From contig JAIRMH010000203.1 of the NCBI GenBank assembly GCA_031258835.1, positions 1 to 34,985 of the forward strand: a stretch of DNA of 34,985 bases. The letters run 5' to 3'. The stretch is from Tannerella sp. (GTDB lineage: Bacteria > Bacteroidota > Bacteroidia > Bacteroidales > Tannerellaceae). The translations under genes were made by a program, and so were the position numbers. Shown here in pieces: positions 1-7,851 of this stretch (positions within the stretch are counted from its first letter, which is position 1; every line of letters starts with the position of its first letter). The notes beneath the pieces were generated by a model. That model did not search any database. It was not told where the DNA came from and saw nothing but the letters and a program-made list of their open reading frames with translations.

Positions 1-327
1 ACAGTGGGAAGTTGCGAACCATGTGTAGATAGAGAAATAGAATTATTAAAAAATTCGTTTGAAGGGAAATATGATAATCTTGTCATATTAACTAATCATG
101 AAAATTCCCATGATATGATTACTTTTAGAAGAAAGCATCAATTGAATTCACCTATATATAGCATTAGAGATATAGGCGTCAATTTGAACAATGATAATGT
201 TTGTCTTTTTGTTTCAGACAGTTCGCTTTTGATTAAATCTTTTTTGGCGCCTACGCCCTTTTGTCCAGACTTAACTAAACATTATTTGAATATAATGGTA
301 AAAAAATATTTTGACGATGAAAAGTAG
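1..327 (+). CDS. thioredoxin-like CxxC protein, 5' truncated by window edge
   Basis: The frame is open from base 1, so the protein starts before the window; the GTG at 4 is probably internal. The visible 108 codons begin close to a CEPC motif, the CxxC pair of a thioredoxin-type active site. They continue with alternating hydrophobic stretches (YDNLVILTN, NSPIYSI, NVCLFVSD) that fit a beta-alpha redox fold. There is no cis-proline signature that I can place with certainty. It overlaps the next gene by 11 bp, so the two are probably co-transcribed. The family resembles the small redoxin-like proteins of Bacteroides whose substrate is unknown. A role in envelope thiol chemistry is an inference. 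The region is distinctly AT-rich compared with the rest of the window. Confidence 0.5.
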   Translation, partial: TVGSCEPCVDREIELLKNSFEGKYDNLVILTNHENSHDMITFRRKHQLNSPIYSIRDIGVNLNNDNVCLFVSDSSLLIKSFLAPTPFCPDLTKHYLNIMVKKYFDDEK

Positions 328-829
328 ATTATTTATTCTTGTATGTGTGTTAAACGCATGTTCTATGTCGAATTCTAATAAGGATTCAATAAAATTAGTC
401 GAAATGGACTCAATAGAAGAGGCTTTTTCAATTATTCCCGATTCGGTAGAATTGGCGGAAAATAAAAAAAATAATGTTGGAATGATTTTGTGTGACAGTA
501 TATTGGATATATCCCAAGAAAAAAATTTAAGGCTATTTATCTCATTAGTTTGTAATTATGTAAACAAACAGTTGATTTATCCGGAAACAGAGTACAAGAG
601 TAAGTTTGAAGAGGAAGTAATTATGGCTTTATATTATGACAGTTCAGGTTTTGTATATAAAGTGGAACCCATCTGGTTTACCAGAAACAAGGCTTTTCTG
701 ACGGAGGCTTCCCGTATTATTAAATCTATGCCCCGTTTCCCTGTTAACAGATCCGGAGTAATAGGTGTTCCTTTTGTATTTGATATTCAAAGATATGACA
801 GTATTCAATTGAAAAAGACATTTCAATAG
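317..829 (+). CDS. lipoprotein with TonB C-terminal-like domain
   Basis: I start at the ATG at 317, not the upstream TTG at 311, because it begins a classical lipoprotein signal: MKSRLFILVCVLNAC, a short hydrophobic core ending in a lipobox Cys at residue 15. The mature part ends in about 90 residues that resemble the TonB C-terminal domain: LIYPETEYKSKFEEEV, then YYDSSGFVYKV, then EASRIIKSMPRF, and a final beta strand. This layout recalls small TonB-related proteins that are not true energy transducers; the N-terminal transmembrane helix and proline-rich span of TonB are absent. It overlaps the preceding thioredoxin-like gene, which suggests translational coupling. Partner and function are unknown. 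Confidence 0.6.
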   Translation: MKSRLFILVCVLNACSMSNSNKDSIKLVEMDSIEEAFSIIPDSVELAENKKNNVGMILCDSILDISQEKNLRLFISLVCNYVNKQLIYPETEYKSKFEEEVIMALYYDSSGFVYKVEPIWFTRNKAFLTEASRIIKSMPRFPVNRSGVIGVPFVFDIQRYDSIQLKKTFQ

Positions 830-951
830 TCACTCCTTAAGATTATGTTATCAAATCTTGTCCATGTTCAGGATACGCAGATGAAACTGAGTTGATTTTT
901 TTTTCATATCGATGCAGCGTTTTGTTTGTTCTCCGCATCTATTTAAACGAA

Positions 952-968
952 GCGCTTAATTTAAGCGC
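952..968. repeat. 17-nt near-perfect palindrome GCGCTTAA-T-TTAAGCGC
   Basis: An 8-bp inverted repeat with a single central base lies 47 bp upstream of the NigD-like gene start. No T-tract follows, so it is not a good intrinsic terminator. A dimeric repressor operator is the simplest alternative, but no regulator gene lies beside it. Confidence 0.35.
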
Positions 969-1014
969 ATGAAAATTTGGAAAATAGTTTAATTTGATAA
1001 AGGAGATTTTTTTA

Positions 1015-1788
1015 ATGAAAAGGAATGTTTTAAATTTATGTATTGGATTATTGTTTGTATTTTTGTTTTTCTCATGCAGTAATGATGTTGATGATATTTA
1101 TATATCATATGGAGTGATACGGAATGTAACTTCCAATGACAATTATGAAATACTTACCGATAAGGGAAATACCTTGGCGGTTACTAAATCTTATACTTCG
1201 CAAACGATTGAGAATGACAAACGGGTTCTTGTTAATTACGAAATTTTGTCCGATAAGGATAAAAACAAAAAGATTTATGAAGTGAAAGTTAATGGCTATT
1301 ATAATTTATTATCCAAGCCGTTAGTGAATGAATCGTTTATCCTTCAGGAAGAAGAAGTACGCCGCGACAGTATCGGAAATGATCCGTTTGTTAATGTTAG
1401 CGCATGGTTTGGAGGAAATTATATAAATATTGATTTTAATATATTATATGAGCAGAATGTGAATAAAAAACATATGATAAATCTTATTTATGATGATATT
1501 CAAGCTGCTGCGGATACGATATACCTCACGTTGCGTCATAATGCTTACGGCGAAGTACCCGCTAAAGGCGTTTATTTATACAAAGGTTGGGGCAGATGTT
1601 CGTTTAAGATATCCGATTTATTGCCCGAAGGCGTTACCTCCAAACCGGTTAAGTTGATGTGGACGCAATATGGATATAATTATGAAGCGAAGGAATGTTC
1701 CGATAACGGCGTTTTTAAAACAGGAAATACGACGACCGAACAGTATACTGTAAGAGACGGATTGGATGAGTTTGTGGAAGTTATATGA
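1015..1788 (+). CDS. NigD-like lipoprotein
   Basis: Start set at the ATG at 1015, which has a good AAAGGAG ribosome-binding site about 10 bp upstream; the TTG at 994 would put extra residues ahead of the signal peptide. The product is about 257 residues and begins with a lipoprotein signal, LLFVFLFFSC, with the lipobox Cys at residue 20. The rest matches the NigD-like layout of Bacteroidales: an N-terminal OB-like half (YISYGVIRNVTS, YEILTDKGNTL, RVLVNYEILSDK) and a C-terminal half with FVNVSAWFGGNYINIDFNI, LTLRHNAYGE and SFKISDLLP. NigD takes its name from a bacteriocin-associated locus, but most homologues have no tested function. It is an isolated single-gene unit ending in a strong terminator. 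The product is expected in the outer membrane or periplasm. Confidence 0.7.
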   Translation: MKRNVLNLCIGLLFVFLFFSCSNDVDDIYISYGVIRNVTSNDNYEILTDKGNTLAVTKSYTSQTIENDKRVLVNYEILSDKDKNKKIYEVKVNGYYNLLSKPLVNESFILQEEEVRRDSIGNDPFVNVSAWFGGNYINIDFNILYEQNVNKKHMINLIYDDIQAAADTIYLTLRHNAYGEVPAKGVYLYKGWGRCSFKISDLLPEGVTSKPVKLMWTQYGYNYEAKECSDNGVFKTGNTTTEQYTVRDGLDEFVEVI

Positions 1789-1836
1789 TGTTCTTTAAAG
1801 TTAGTAAACATACTGCATATCTTATTAGGGTGTGAT

Positions 1837-1877
1837 ATATCCGGAGAAAGGTTAAAACTTCTCCGGATATTTTTTTT
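1837..1877 (+). terminator. Rho-independent terminator after the NigD-like gene
   Basis: Perfect 12-bp stem ATATCCGGAGAA / TTCTCCGGATAT (1837-1848 with 1859-1870), 10-nt loop, followed by a run of seven T. Confidence 0.85.
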
Positions 1878-1905
1878 CGTCTGTGTGTAATTCGTAAATT
1901 TCATG

Positions 1906-1913
1906 TATCTTTA
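1906..1913 (+). promoter_or_regulatory. possible -7 box for the glycosyltransferase gene
   Basis: TATCTTTA is one mismatch from the Bacteroidota -7 consensus TAnnTTTG. TGTG lies 20 nt upstream as an imperfect -33 element. It sits 15 bp before the start codon and just after the preceding terminator. Confidence 0.35.
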
Positions 1914-1928
1914 CCGCCCTATTTTGAG

Positions 1929-3176
1929 ATGACAATAGAAATGGATAAAAATTTTGCAACGCACTATTTTCAAAGATTTAAATCGCTTCCGCCCTTTTTC
2001 CGTGATCAGCCGGATGAGGGTTTAGGAGTGGTTGTTATCATACCTTGTATAGATGATGCATTTGTTTTCCATACATTAGATTCGCTGGAAAGAGCCAATG
2101 CCATTCATGCGGCAATTGAAGTTATCGTAAATGTAAATTCCGGTGAAATGACGCCTCCGGATATTATCGGGAGGAACCGGATGATATTCGAAGGACTAAA
2201 GCGCAGGGAGGAATCGGAATTTTATAAGAAGTTCCGGCTGCTACCGATGCTCGTTGAAGGTACGACAAAGAAAAAAGCCGGGGTAGGATTTGCAAGGAAG
2301 ACGGCTATGGACGAAGCCGTAAGACGGTTTGCTGCAATAGATAAGCCGGATGGCCTTATTGTTTCGCTCGATGCCGATACGTTAGTTGCCGAAAACTATT
2401 TCAGGGAGATAATGCATGCTTATGAGACGAGCAAAGCGGCGTGTTTTACGTTTCAGTTCAGACATAACTACGATGCGGAGCAGTATCCCCAAGACGTGAT
2501 GGAAGCTTGCCGGTTGTATGAGATTTACCTTCGTTACTATCGACTGTCGCTGAAAACGTTCAAATTTCCGTTTTCCATTCATACGATAGGTTCGTGTTTT
2601 GCCGTACACGCCGACGCATATACAAGGCTTGGCGGGATGACTTCGCGGCAGGGTGGGGAGGACTTCTATTTTTTGCAGAAAGCGGTTAAGATGCATCCCG
2701 TACATGAAGTTATGAATCCGATTGTTTTTCCATCTCCGCGTGTTTCAAACCGTGTTCCATTCGGTACAGGACCCTCTGTACGCCGTATTTTGGAGAAAGG
2801 AGGATATACGGTGTACAATTTTGAATTATTCCGTCTCTTGGGGATATTTTATGAACTGTTCCCTGCAATGGAGCATGAAGATGTAAAAGACAAAATCCCG
2901 ATGGATATAATAACTTATATCGGCGACAAGCCATTCTGCGAAATATTGTCCGAATGTCGAAACTATTCCGGTTCGTCCGGGACGTTTTTGAAAAGAATGT
3001 ATGATAAATTTGACGCCTTCTTCATCGTTAAATTTCTGAATATGTTTAATAATAGCTGTACATATCCACCGGTTGAGGTTGTGGAAGCCGGAAGAGACTT
3101 GTTAAAATATTACGGCATCACAGAGACGGACAATTTGTATGAGACCATAACCATGTTGGATCTTAATGTATATTGA
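1929..3176 (+). CDS. family 2 glycosyltransferase
   Basis: 415 residues. A GT2 (GT-A fold) enzyme is indicated by the opening strand GVVVIIPCIDD near residue 33-43, the metal and nucleotide-sugar binding SLDADT (DAD at about 148-150), and the GGEDFYFLQK motif (about 242-251) that carries the acidic catalytic-base region. No membrane segments are evident, so it is probably cytosolic and acts on a lipid- or nucleotide-linked acceptor at the inner membrane. Donor and acceptor cannot be read from the sequence. It is followed after 38 bp by uvrB, which has its own promoter motif, so the pairing may be positional only. An alternative start is the ATG at 1941 (MDKNF). No SD is visible, as is common in this phylum. 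Confidence 0.75.
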   Translation: MTIEMDKNFATHYFQRFKSLPPFFRDQPDEGLGVVVIIPCIDDAFVFHTLDSLERANAIHAAIEVIVNVNSGEMTPPDIIGRNRMIFEGLKRREESEFYKKFRLLPMLVEGTTKKKAGVGFARKTAMDEAVRRFAAIDKPDGLIVSLDADTLVAENYFREIMHAYETSKAACFTFQFRHNYDAEQYPQDVMEACRLYEIYLRYYRLSLKTFKFPFSIHTIGSCFAVHADAYTRLGGMTSRQGGEDFYFLQKAVKMHPVHEVMNPIVFPSPRVSNRVPFGTGPSVRRILEKGGYTVYNFELFRLLGIFYELFPAMEHEDVKDKIPMDIITYIGDKPFCEILSECRNYSGSSGTFLKRMYDKFDAFFIVKFLNMFNNSCTYPPVEVVEAGRDLLKYYGITETDNLYETITMLDLNVY

Positions 3177-3183
3177 AATAGAA

Positions 3184-3191
3184 TATCTTTG
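3184..3191 (+). promoter_or_regulatory. -7 box of a uvrB promoter
   Basis: TATCTTTG is an exact match to the Bacteroidota TAnnTTTG element, 23 bp before the uvrB ATG. A clear TTTG -33 element at the right spacing is not present; the nearest TTG ends 25 nt upstream. Confidence 0.45.
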
Positions 3192-3214
3192 CATGTTTAA
3201 TACAGGAGGAGTTT

Positions 3215-5242
3215 ATGGATTTTGAGATATCATCACCGTTTAAGCCAACCGGCGATCAGCCAGAGGCGATAAAGGCGCTTGTGGAAGGCATCTGTGACGG
3301 AACGCCTTATCAGACGCTACTTGGCGTTACGGGATCGGGAAAAACATTTACCATCGCAAATGTTATCGAAAAAGTACGGCGTCCGACGCTGGTACTAAGT
3401 CATAATAAGACGCTGGCGGCTCAATTGTATAGTGAGTTTAGAGGTTTTTTTCCGCATAATGCGGTAGAATATTTTGTCTCGTATTACGATTATTATCAGC
3501 CGGAAGCGTATATCCCGACGACGGACACCTATATAGAAAAAGATCTTGCCATTAATGAAGAGATAGACAAACTGAGGCTGCGGGCTACAGCATCGTTGCT
3601 TTCAGGGCGGCGTGACGTCATCGTCGTCTCGTCCGTATCGTGTATCTACGGTATGGCCGATCCCCGCGCTTTTGCCGAGCAGGCGGTCTATCTTGAACGA
3701 GGAATGAAAATCCCGCGAGATATAATGTTAAGACGTTTTGTGGACGCCTTGTATGTGAATAATAAAGTTGATTTTCACAGCGGATGTTTTCGCGTGAACG
3801 GCGATACTGTCGATATATTTCCGGCGATAGAAGGCTATGACGGCGTGGCATACCGGATAGAGTTCTGGGGCGATGAGATAGAGCGTATTTCTTCTTTTAA
3901 CCCTCAGACAGGATATGAATATGACGAGCAGCAAAATCTTAATGTATATCCTACGAACTTGTTTGTTACAACACAGGATCGTGTAAAAGCGGCATTGGGA
4001 CAGATTGCCGTAGACCTGGGGGAGCAGGTGCGTTTTTTTGAGAGTATCAATAAGCCGCTTGAAGCAAAACGCTTACGCGAACGTGTTACGTTTGATTTGG
4101 AAATGATACAGGAACTGGGACATTGTGCCGGAATTGAAAATTATTCGCGTTATTTTGATGGCCGTAAAGAAGGCGAACGTCCCTACTGTCTGCTTGACTA
4201 CTTCCCAAAAGATTATATGTTGGTTGTCGACGAAAGCCATGTGACGGTTCCTCAAATTCGTGCGATGTACGGGGGAGATCGTTCGCGTAAAAATACGTTG
4301 ATAGAATATGGTTTTCGTCTGCCGGCTGCACGTGATAACCGTCCGCTTACCTTTGATGAGTTTGAAATGCTTACTCCCAATATCATATATGTTAGTGCAA
4401 CTCCGGCGGAATATGAACTTGAGAAAAGTGAAGGTATTGTTGTAGATCAGGTGATAAGGCCTACGGGATTGCTTGACCCGATAATAGAGATACGCTCTTC
4501 GCTTAATCAGATTGACGATCTGATGGAAGAAATAGAACAACGGGCGGCAGTCGACGAACGGACGCTGGTTACGACGCTTACAAAGCGTATGGCGGAAGAA
4601 CTTACTAATTACCTGTGTCGCATGGGAGTCCGTTGCGAATATATTCACAGCGATGTGGAGACGCTGGAGCGTGTACGTATCATGGATGACTTGCGAAACG
4701 GTCTTTTTGACGTGCTTATAGGCGTCAATCTTTTGCGTGAAGGCCTCGATTTGCCTTCGGTGTCGCTGGTGGCTATATTAGATGCGGATAAAGAAGGTTT
4801 TTTGCGTTCGCGTCGTTCGCTGACGCAGACAGCCGGCCGTGCGGCGCGTAATATACATGGGAAAGTTATTTTTTATGCCGACACCATGACCGAAAGTATG
4901 AAGCTGACAATCGAGGAGACGAACCGTCGTCGGGAGAAACAATTGGCCTATAATGAAAAACACGGCATTGTACCCCGCCAGATCGTTAAGAACACGGCAT
5001 CCATACTGGGCGAGACAAAACCCAAGCCGGTCGAAGAATATGCTTATGTAGAAAAAGAACCGTCGCTTGTGGCAGATCCGATCGTTAAATATATGAATCG
5101 GGGACAATTGGAAAAAGCTATCGAACGTACAAAGAAACAGATGATAGAGGCGGCTAAAAAACTTGATTTTATTGAAGCCGCTCAATATCGTGACGAAATG
5201 ATAAAACTACAAGATATGCTTAGCGGGAAGGAGCCAAATTGA
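3215..5242 (+). CDS. uvrB: excinuclease ABC subunit B (UvrB)
   Basis: 675 residues, the normal length of UvrB. It is the damage-verifying helicase-like subunit of nucleotide excision repair: it receives DNA from UvrA and recruits UvrC for dual incision. Visible motifs are Walker A GVTGSGKT (37-44), the beta-hairpin that probes the lesion (YYDYYQPEAYIPTTDTY, about 90-107), the helicase motif VVDESH near 340, ISYVSATP-like IIYVSATPAEYE, motif VI QTAGRAARN, and a C-terminal UVR domain (GQLEKAIERTKKQM...LDFIEAAQYRDEM) that contacts UvrC. Start at 3215 has an AGGAGG SD. No defects are visible. Confidence 0.97.
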   Translation: MDFEISSPFKPTGDQPEAIKALVEGICDGTPYQTLLGVTGSGKTFTIANVIEKVRRPTLVLSHNKTLAAQLYSEFRGFFPHNAVEYFVSYYDYYQPEAYIPTTDTYIEKDLAINEEIDKLRLRATASLLSGRRDVIVVSSVSCIYGMADPRAFAEQAVYLERGMKIPRDIMLRRFVDALYVNNKVDFHSGCFRVNGDTVDIFPAIEGYDGVAYRIEFWGDEIERISSFNPQTGYEYDEQQNLNVYPTNLFVTTQDRVKAALGQIAVDLGEQVRFFESINKPLEAKRLRERVTFDLEMIQELGHCAGIENYSRYFDGRKEGERPYCLLDYFPKDYMLVVDESHVTVPQIRAMYGGDRSRKNTLIEYGFRLPAARDNRPLTFDEFEMLTPNIIYVSATPAEYELEKSEGIVVDQVIRPTGLLDPIIEIRSSLNQIDDLMEEIEQRAAVDERTLVTTLTKRMAEELTNYLCRMGVRCEYIHSDVETLERVRIMDDLRNGLFDVLIGVNLLREGLDLPSVSLVAILDADKEGFLRSRRSLTQTAGRAARNIHGKVIFYADTMTESMKLTIEETNRRREKQLAYNEKHGIVPRQIVKNTASILGETKPKPVEEYAYVEKEPSLVADPIVKYMNRGQLEKAIERTKKQMIEAAKKLDFIEAAQYRDEMIKLQDMLSGKEPN

Positions 5243-5248
5243 TTTTTT

Positions 5249-5267
5249 TTGAAAAACGTTTTTTCAA
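5249..5267. promoter_or_regulatory. AT-rich dyad TTGAAAAA-CG-TTTTTTCAA upstream of the Crp/Fnr gene
   Basis: A 19-nt inverted repeat with TTGA/TCAA ends, 16 bp upstream of the putative -7 box of the Crp/Fnr-family gene. TTGA...TCAA ends are typical of operators for this regulator family, though the spacing is wider than the 14-nt FNR box. It could also act as a weak terminator for uvrB. Confidence 0.35.
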
Positions 5268-5282
5268 TTAAGAAGCATGTTG

Positions 5283-5290
5283 TATATTTG
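5283..5290 (+). promoter_or_regulatory. -7 box of the Crp/Fnr gene promoter
   Basis: TATATTTG matches TAnnTTTG exactly, 29 bp before the GTG start. No convincing -33 TTTG at 19-21 nt; the AT-rich dyad occupies that region. Confidence 0.4.
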
Positions 5291-5318
5291 TGCTCTTTAA
5301 GCATGTTATTTAACAATC

Positions 5319-6020
5319 GTGGTAAAACAGGAAAAAAGAGTAATTGATTTATCGGCCAGTTTATCAGAGGTCTGGAGAGTTCTTACGGAAGAAGAACGGG
5401 ATACGTTACGCAGTAATTCAAAAATCCAAAATTTCAAAAAGCATGAGATGATTTATTGCGAAGGTGATGAAGCGCGGGATATGATGTGCCTGTTGAAAGG
5501 CAAAGTTAAAATTTACAAGGATGGGGTTGGCGGTCGCAGTCAGATTATCCGCATGATAAAGCCCATCCAGTATTTTGCTTACCGGGCGGCATTTGCACAA
5601 GAACTTTATCGTACGAATGCATCGGCTTTCGAGGCTTCGGTTATTTGTATCATCCCGATGGCGGTAGTGGAAAATCTTATCTACGGAAACCCTAATCTTG
5701 CAATGTTTTTTATACGGCAGTTGTCGAAAGATTTGGGCGATGCGGATGAGCGGACGGTGACGCTTACACAGAAACATATTCGCGGACGTTTGGCGGAATC
5801 ATTGTTGTATTTGCGTGACAGTTATGGTCTGGAGGAAGATGGCGCGACGATAAGTATTTATCTATCGCGGGAAGAATTGGCGAACTTGTCGAATATGACG
5901 ACGTCGAACGCTATCCGTACTCTTTCAATTTTTGTTTCCGAACGTATTATTGCTGTGGATGGACGGAAAATTAAAATTATAGATGAAGAACGATTGCGTA
6001 AAGTAAGTCGAAGGGGTTAA
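5319..6020 (+). CDS. Crp/Fnr family transcriptional regulator
   Basis: 233 residues from a GTG start, which gives the usual family length. The N-terminal part (about 25-140) is a cyclic-nucleotide-binding-type beta barrel (HEMIYCEGDEARDMMCLLKGKVKIY). A long dimerisation helix follows, then a winged-helix DNA-binding domain (about 175-215: LSREELANLSNMTTSNAIRTLSIF). The N-terminal Cys cluster that binds Fe-S in FNR is missing (only scattered Cys at about 47, 57 and 110), so direct oxygen sensing by an iron-sulphur cluster is unlikely. The ligand is unknown. The gene lies 20 bp upstream of the metal-type ABC transporter, so it may be co-transcribed with it. An AT-rich dyad upstream could be an autoregulatory site. 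Confidence 0.85.
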   Translation: MVKQEKRVIDLSASLSEVWRVLTEEERDTLRSNSKIQNFKKHEMIYCEGDEARDMMCLLKGKVKIYKDGVGGRSQIIRMIKPIQYFAYRAAFAQELYRTNASAFEASVICIIPMAVVENLIYGNPNLAMFFIRQLSKDLGDADERTVTLTQKHIRGRLAESLLYLRDSYGLEEDGATISIYLSREELANLSNMTTSNAIRTLSIFVSERIIAVDGRKIKIIDEERLRKVSRRG

Positions 6021-6040
6021 TTTTTTTCAAGTCCTGTTTT

Positions 6041-7060
6041 GTGGAACATTCGTTAATAGTAAGTTGTCATGGCCGTTTATTGTTTGCCAGCGATTCCCGC
6101 TGGCTTCATCCTCTTTTTGAATTACATGATTTTTTGCAACGGGAACAAATTCCGGCATCGGAGCTTTTTCTTCGCGATAAGATTGCGGGTAAGGCTGCCG
6201 CGTGTATGATTGTACGCATAGGGATCACAAAATGTCATATAGAGCTTATCAGCAGACGTGCTATGTCGGTGTTTGAAAAGGCCGGGGTCACATATTCGTA
6301 TGATCATATGACAGAACAGATAGACTGTCGTACGGAATATCTGATTGGCGATGATATGTCTGTTGAAGATGCCTGGTTTTTCTTGCGTAAACGCGCCGGA
6401 AGGGTAGAAGGGGTATCGGTTCGCATGGAGGATGTTTCCGTCGCCGTTGACTCGCGTATTGTTTTAAGGGAATTGAATCTTTTGCTTTCTGCCGGTGAAC
6501 AGTTGGTTATACATGGTTCAAACGGCGTCGGGAAAACGACTTTGCTGAGAAGCCTGCTTGGACTTGTGACGCCAATAAGCGGCGTTATACAGATCGGGGA
6601 CTTCCGGGTTGGGACGAAAGAGTGGATGTATAACCGTATTCATACGGCTTACGTTCATCAGGAAAATATAAAAAATACGTTCCCTGTTTCGGCCGGCGAA
6701 GTAGTATCGATAGGACTTGCAGTAAGTAAAATACCGTCTTCGGAACTCCGGTATCACGTGGAAATAGCCATGCGGCGAACGGGATGTTTTCATCTTCTTA
6801 AACGTTCATATCATTCTTTGTCGGGCGGGGAAAAACAGCGTGTTTCGCTGGCGCGTTGTCTGTGTCAACATGCAAAAGTCTTGTTGTTTGATGAGCCTAC
6901 TTCTTTTCTGGACAGGGAAGGGAAAGATGATTTGATTGCTTTGTTGCGTGAGCTTTGCAATAATGAAACGCCTACTATTCTGATGGTTTCGCACGACATG
7001 GCATGGATAGAACAATTGGCATGGAAGATGAAAGAGTTGAAAGGAGGTCGGCTATGTTAG
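6041..7060 (+). CDS. DUF1893 domain fused to metal-type ABC transporter ATPase
   Basis: 339 residues from GTG. Residues 1-118 match DUF1893: MEHSLIVSCHGRLLFASDSR, then WLHPLFELHDFL, LRDKIAGKAAA and a CRTEYLI segment. The structure-solved relative, Thermotoga TM1506, is reported to have a deaminase-like fold of unknown activity. Residues about 125-339 are a complete ABC ATPase: Walker A GSNGVGKTT (159-167), Q-loop HQEN (206-209), signature LSGGEKQR (260-267), Walker B LLFDEP (281-286) and H-loop SHD (317-319). The permease (7-nt overlap) and binding protein downstream resemble zinc/manganese importers, so this subunit should power metal uptake. The fused domain is the odd part: it may sense or regulate, since its conserved DK-GKAAA segment is intact. 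Starting at this GTG preserves the DUF1893 N-terminus. Confidence 0.85.
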   Translation: MEHSLIVSCHGRLLFASDSRWLHPLFELHDFLQREQIPASELFLRDKIAGKAAACMIVRIGITKCHIELISRRAMSVFEKAGVTYSYDHMTEQIDCRTEYLIGDDMSVEDAWFFLRKRAGRVEGVSVRMEDVSVAVDSRIVLRELNLLLSAGEQLVIHGSNGVGKTTLLRSLLGLVTPISGVIQIGDFRVGTKEWMYNRIHTAYVHQENIKNTFPVSAGEVVSIGLAVSKIPSSELRYHVEIAMRRTGCFHLLKRSYHSLSGGEKQRVSLARCLCQHAKVLLFDEPTSFLDREGKDDLIALLRELCNNETPTILMVSHDMAWIEQLAWKMKELKGGRLC

Positions 7061-7851
7061 AATTGTTGTCGCTTACTCCTATCATAAAAGGTTTGATATT
7101 GCTGGTTGTCGCCGGTGTTTCTTTCCCGATAACAGGTGTTTATCTGTTGCGCCTCAACTTGCTCCCGTTACGATTTATGCTTATGCACGGTGCAATACTC
7201 GGAGGTGCTGTGGCTTTATCTTTTTCGTGGAATCCTTTTGTTACTGTAATTGCTGTGAATTTGTTACTTGTTTTGCTTATGACGAAGGCCTCGCGTTCCC
7301 TTAAAATAGATGCCGGATATGTAAGCTCTTTTTATATGGTAATATCCATATCCCTCGCTTTTATTCTTGTTTATAAATTTAATGTACAGGCAAAAGATAC
7401 TCTGTCGCTTTTATGGGGAAGTCTTTATACGTCGGATTGGAAAGATGTTGTTGCGGTAATTGCGTTCTCTTTTCTGCTTATTATGTTTCAGTTGTTTTAT
7501 TACCGCAGATTGCAGGCGTTTTTTTTCGATAGGGAAATAGCATATACATCAGGAGTGAACGAACGTTTTATTTATTATACCATCGTATTGCTTACGGCTT
7601 TAACCGTCGCTATGGCGATGAAAATAATCGGAGCGTTGTTACTTGATGCATTACTGTTGCTTCCGGCGCTGATCGCTACGTTTCATGCAAAGAGTTTGCG
7701 CGGCGTGCTTGTCTGGTCTTCACTGTGGGGCGGGTTGTTTGCAACGGGAGGTTTTTTTCTTGCGTTGATTATTGATATTCCGGCCAGTTCGATGATTGCA
7801 GTTCTGGCCTCTATTGTTTTTATTGTTATTTTTATTATCAAACGGAAATGA
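7054..7851 (+). CDS. metal ABC transporter permease (ABC-3 / ZnuB-like)
   Basis: Start placed at the ATG at 7054 with a strong AAGGAGG SD at 7041-7047, which sits inside the end of the ATPase gene; this gives 265 residues, normal for the family. The protein is very hydrophobic with eight or nine predicted membrane helices (for example IIKGLILLVVAGVSFPITGVY at the N-terminus and ALLLDALLLLPALIATFHA near residues 205-225, a region typical of ABC-3 permeases). It forms the inner-membrane pore with the DUF1893-ATPase. Overlaps of 7 nt upstream and 4 nt downstream (ATGA) mark a translationally coupled three-gene operon. Metal specificity is not decidable from sequence. Confidence 0.88.
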   Translation: MLELLSLTPIIKGLILLVVAGVSFPITGVYLLRLNLLPLRFMLMHGAILGGAVALSFSWNPFVTVIAVNLLLVLLMTKASRSLKIDAGYVSSFYMVISISLAFILVYKFNVQAKDTLSLLWGSLYTSDWKDVVAVIAFSFLLIMFQLFYYRRLQAFFFDREIAYTSGVNERFIYYTIVLLTALTVAMAMKIIGALLLDALLLLPALIATFHAKSLRGVLVWSSLWGGLFATGGFFLALIIDIPASSMIAVLASIVFIVIFIIKRK

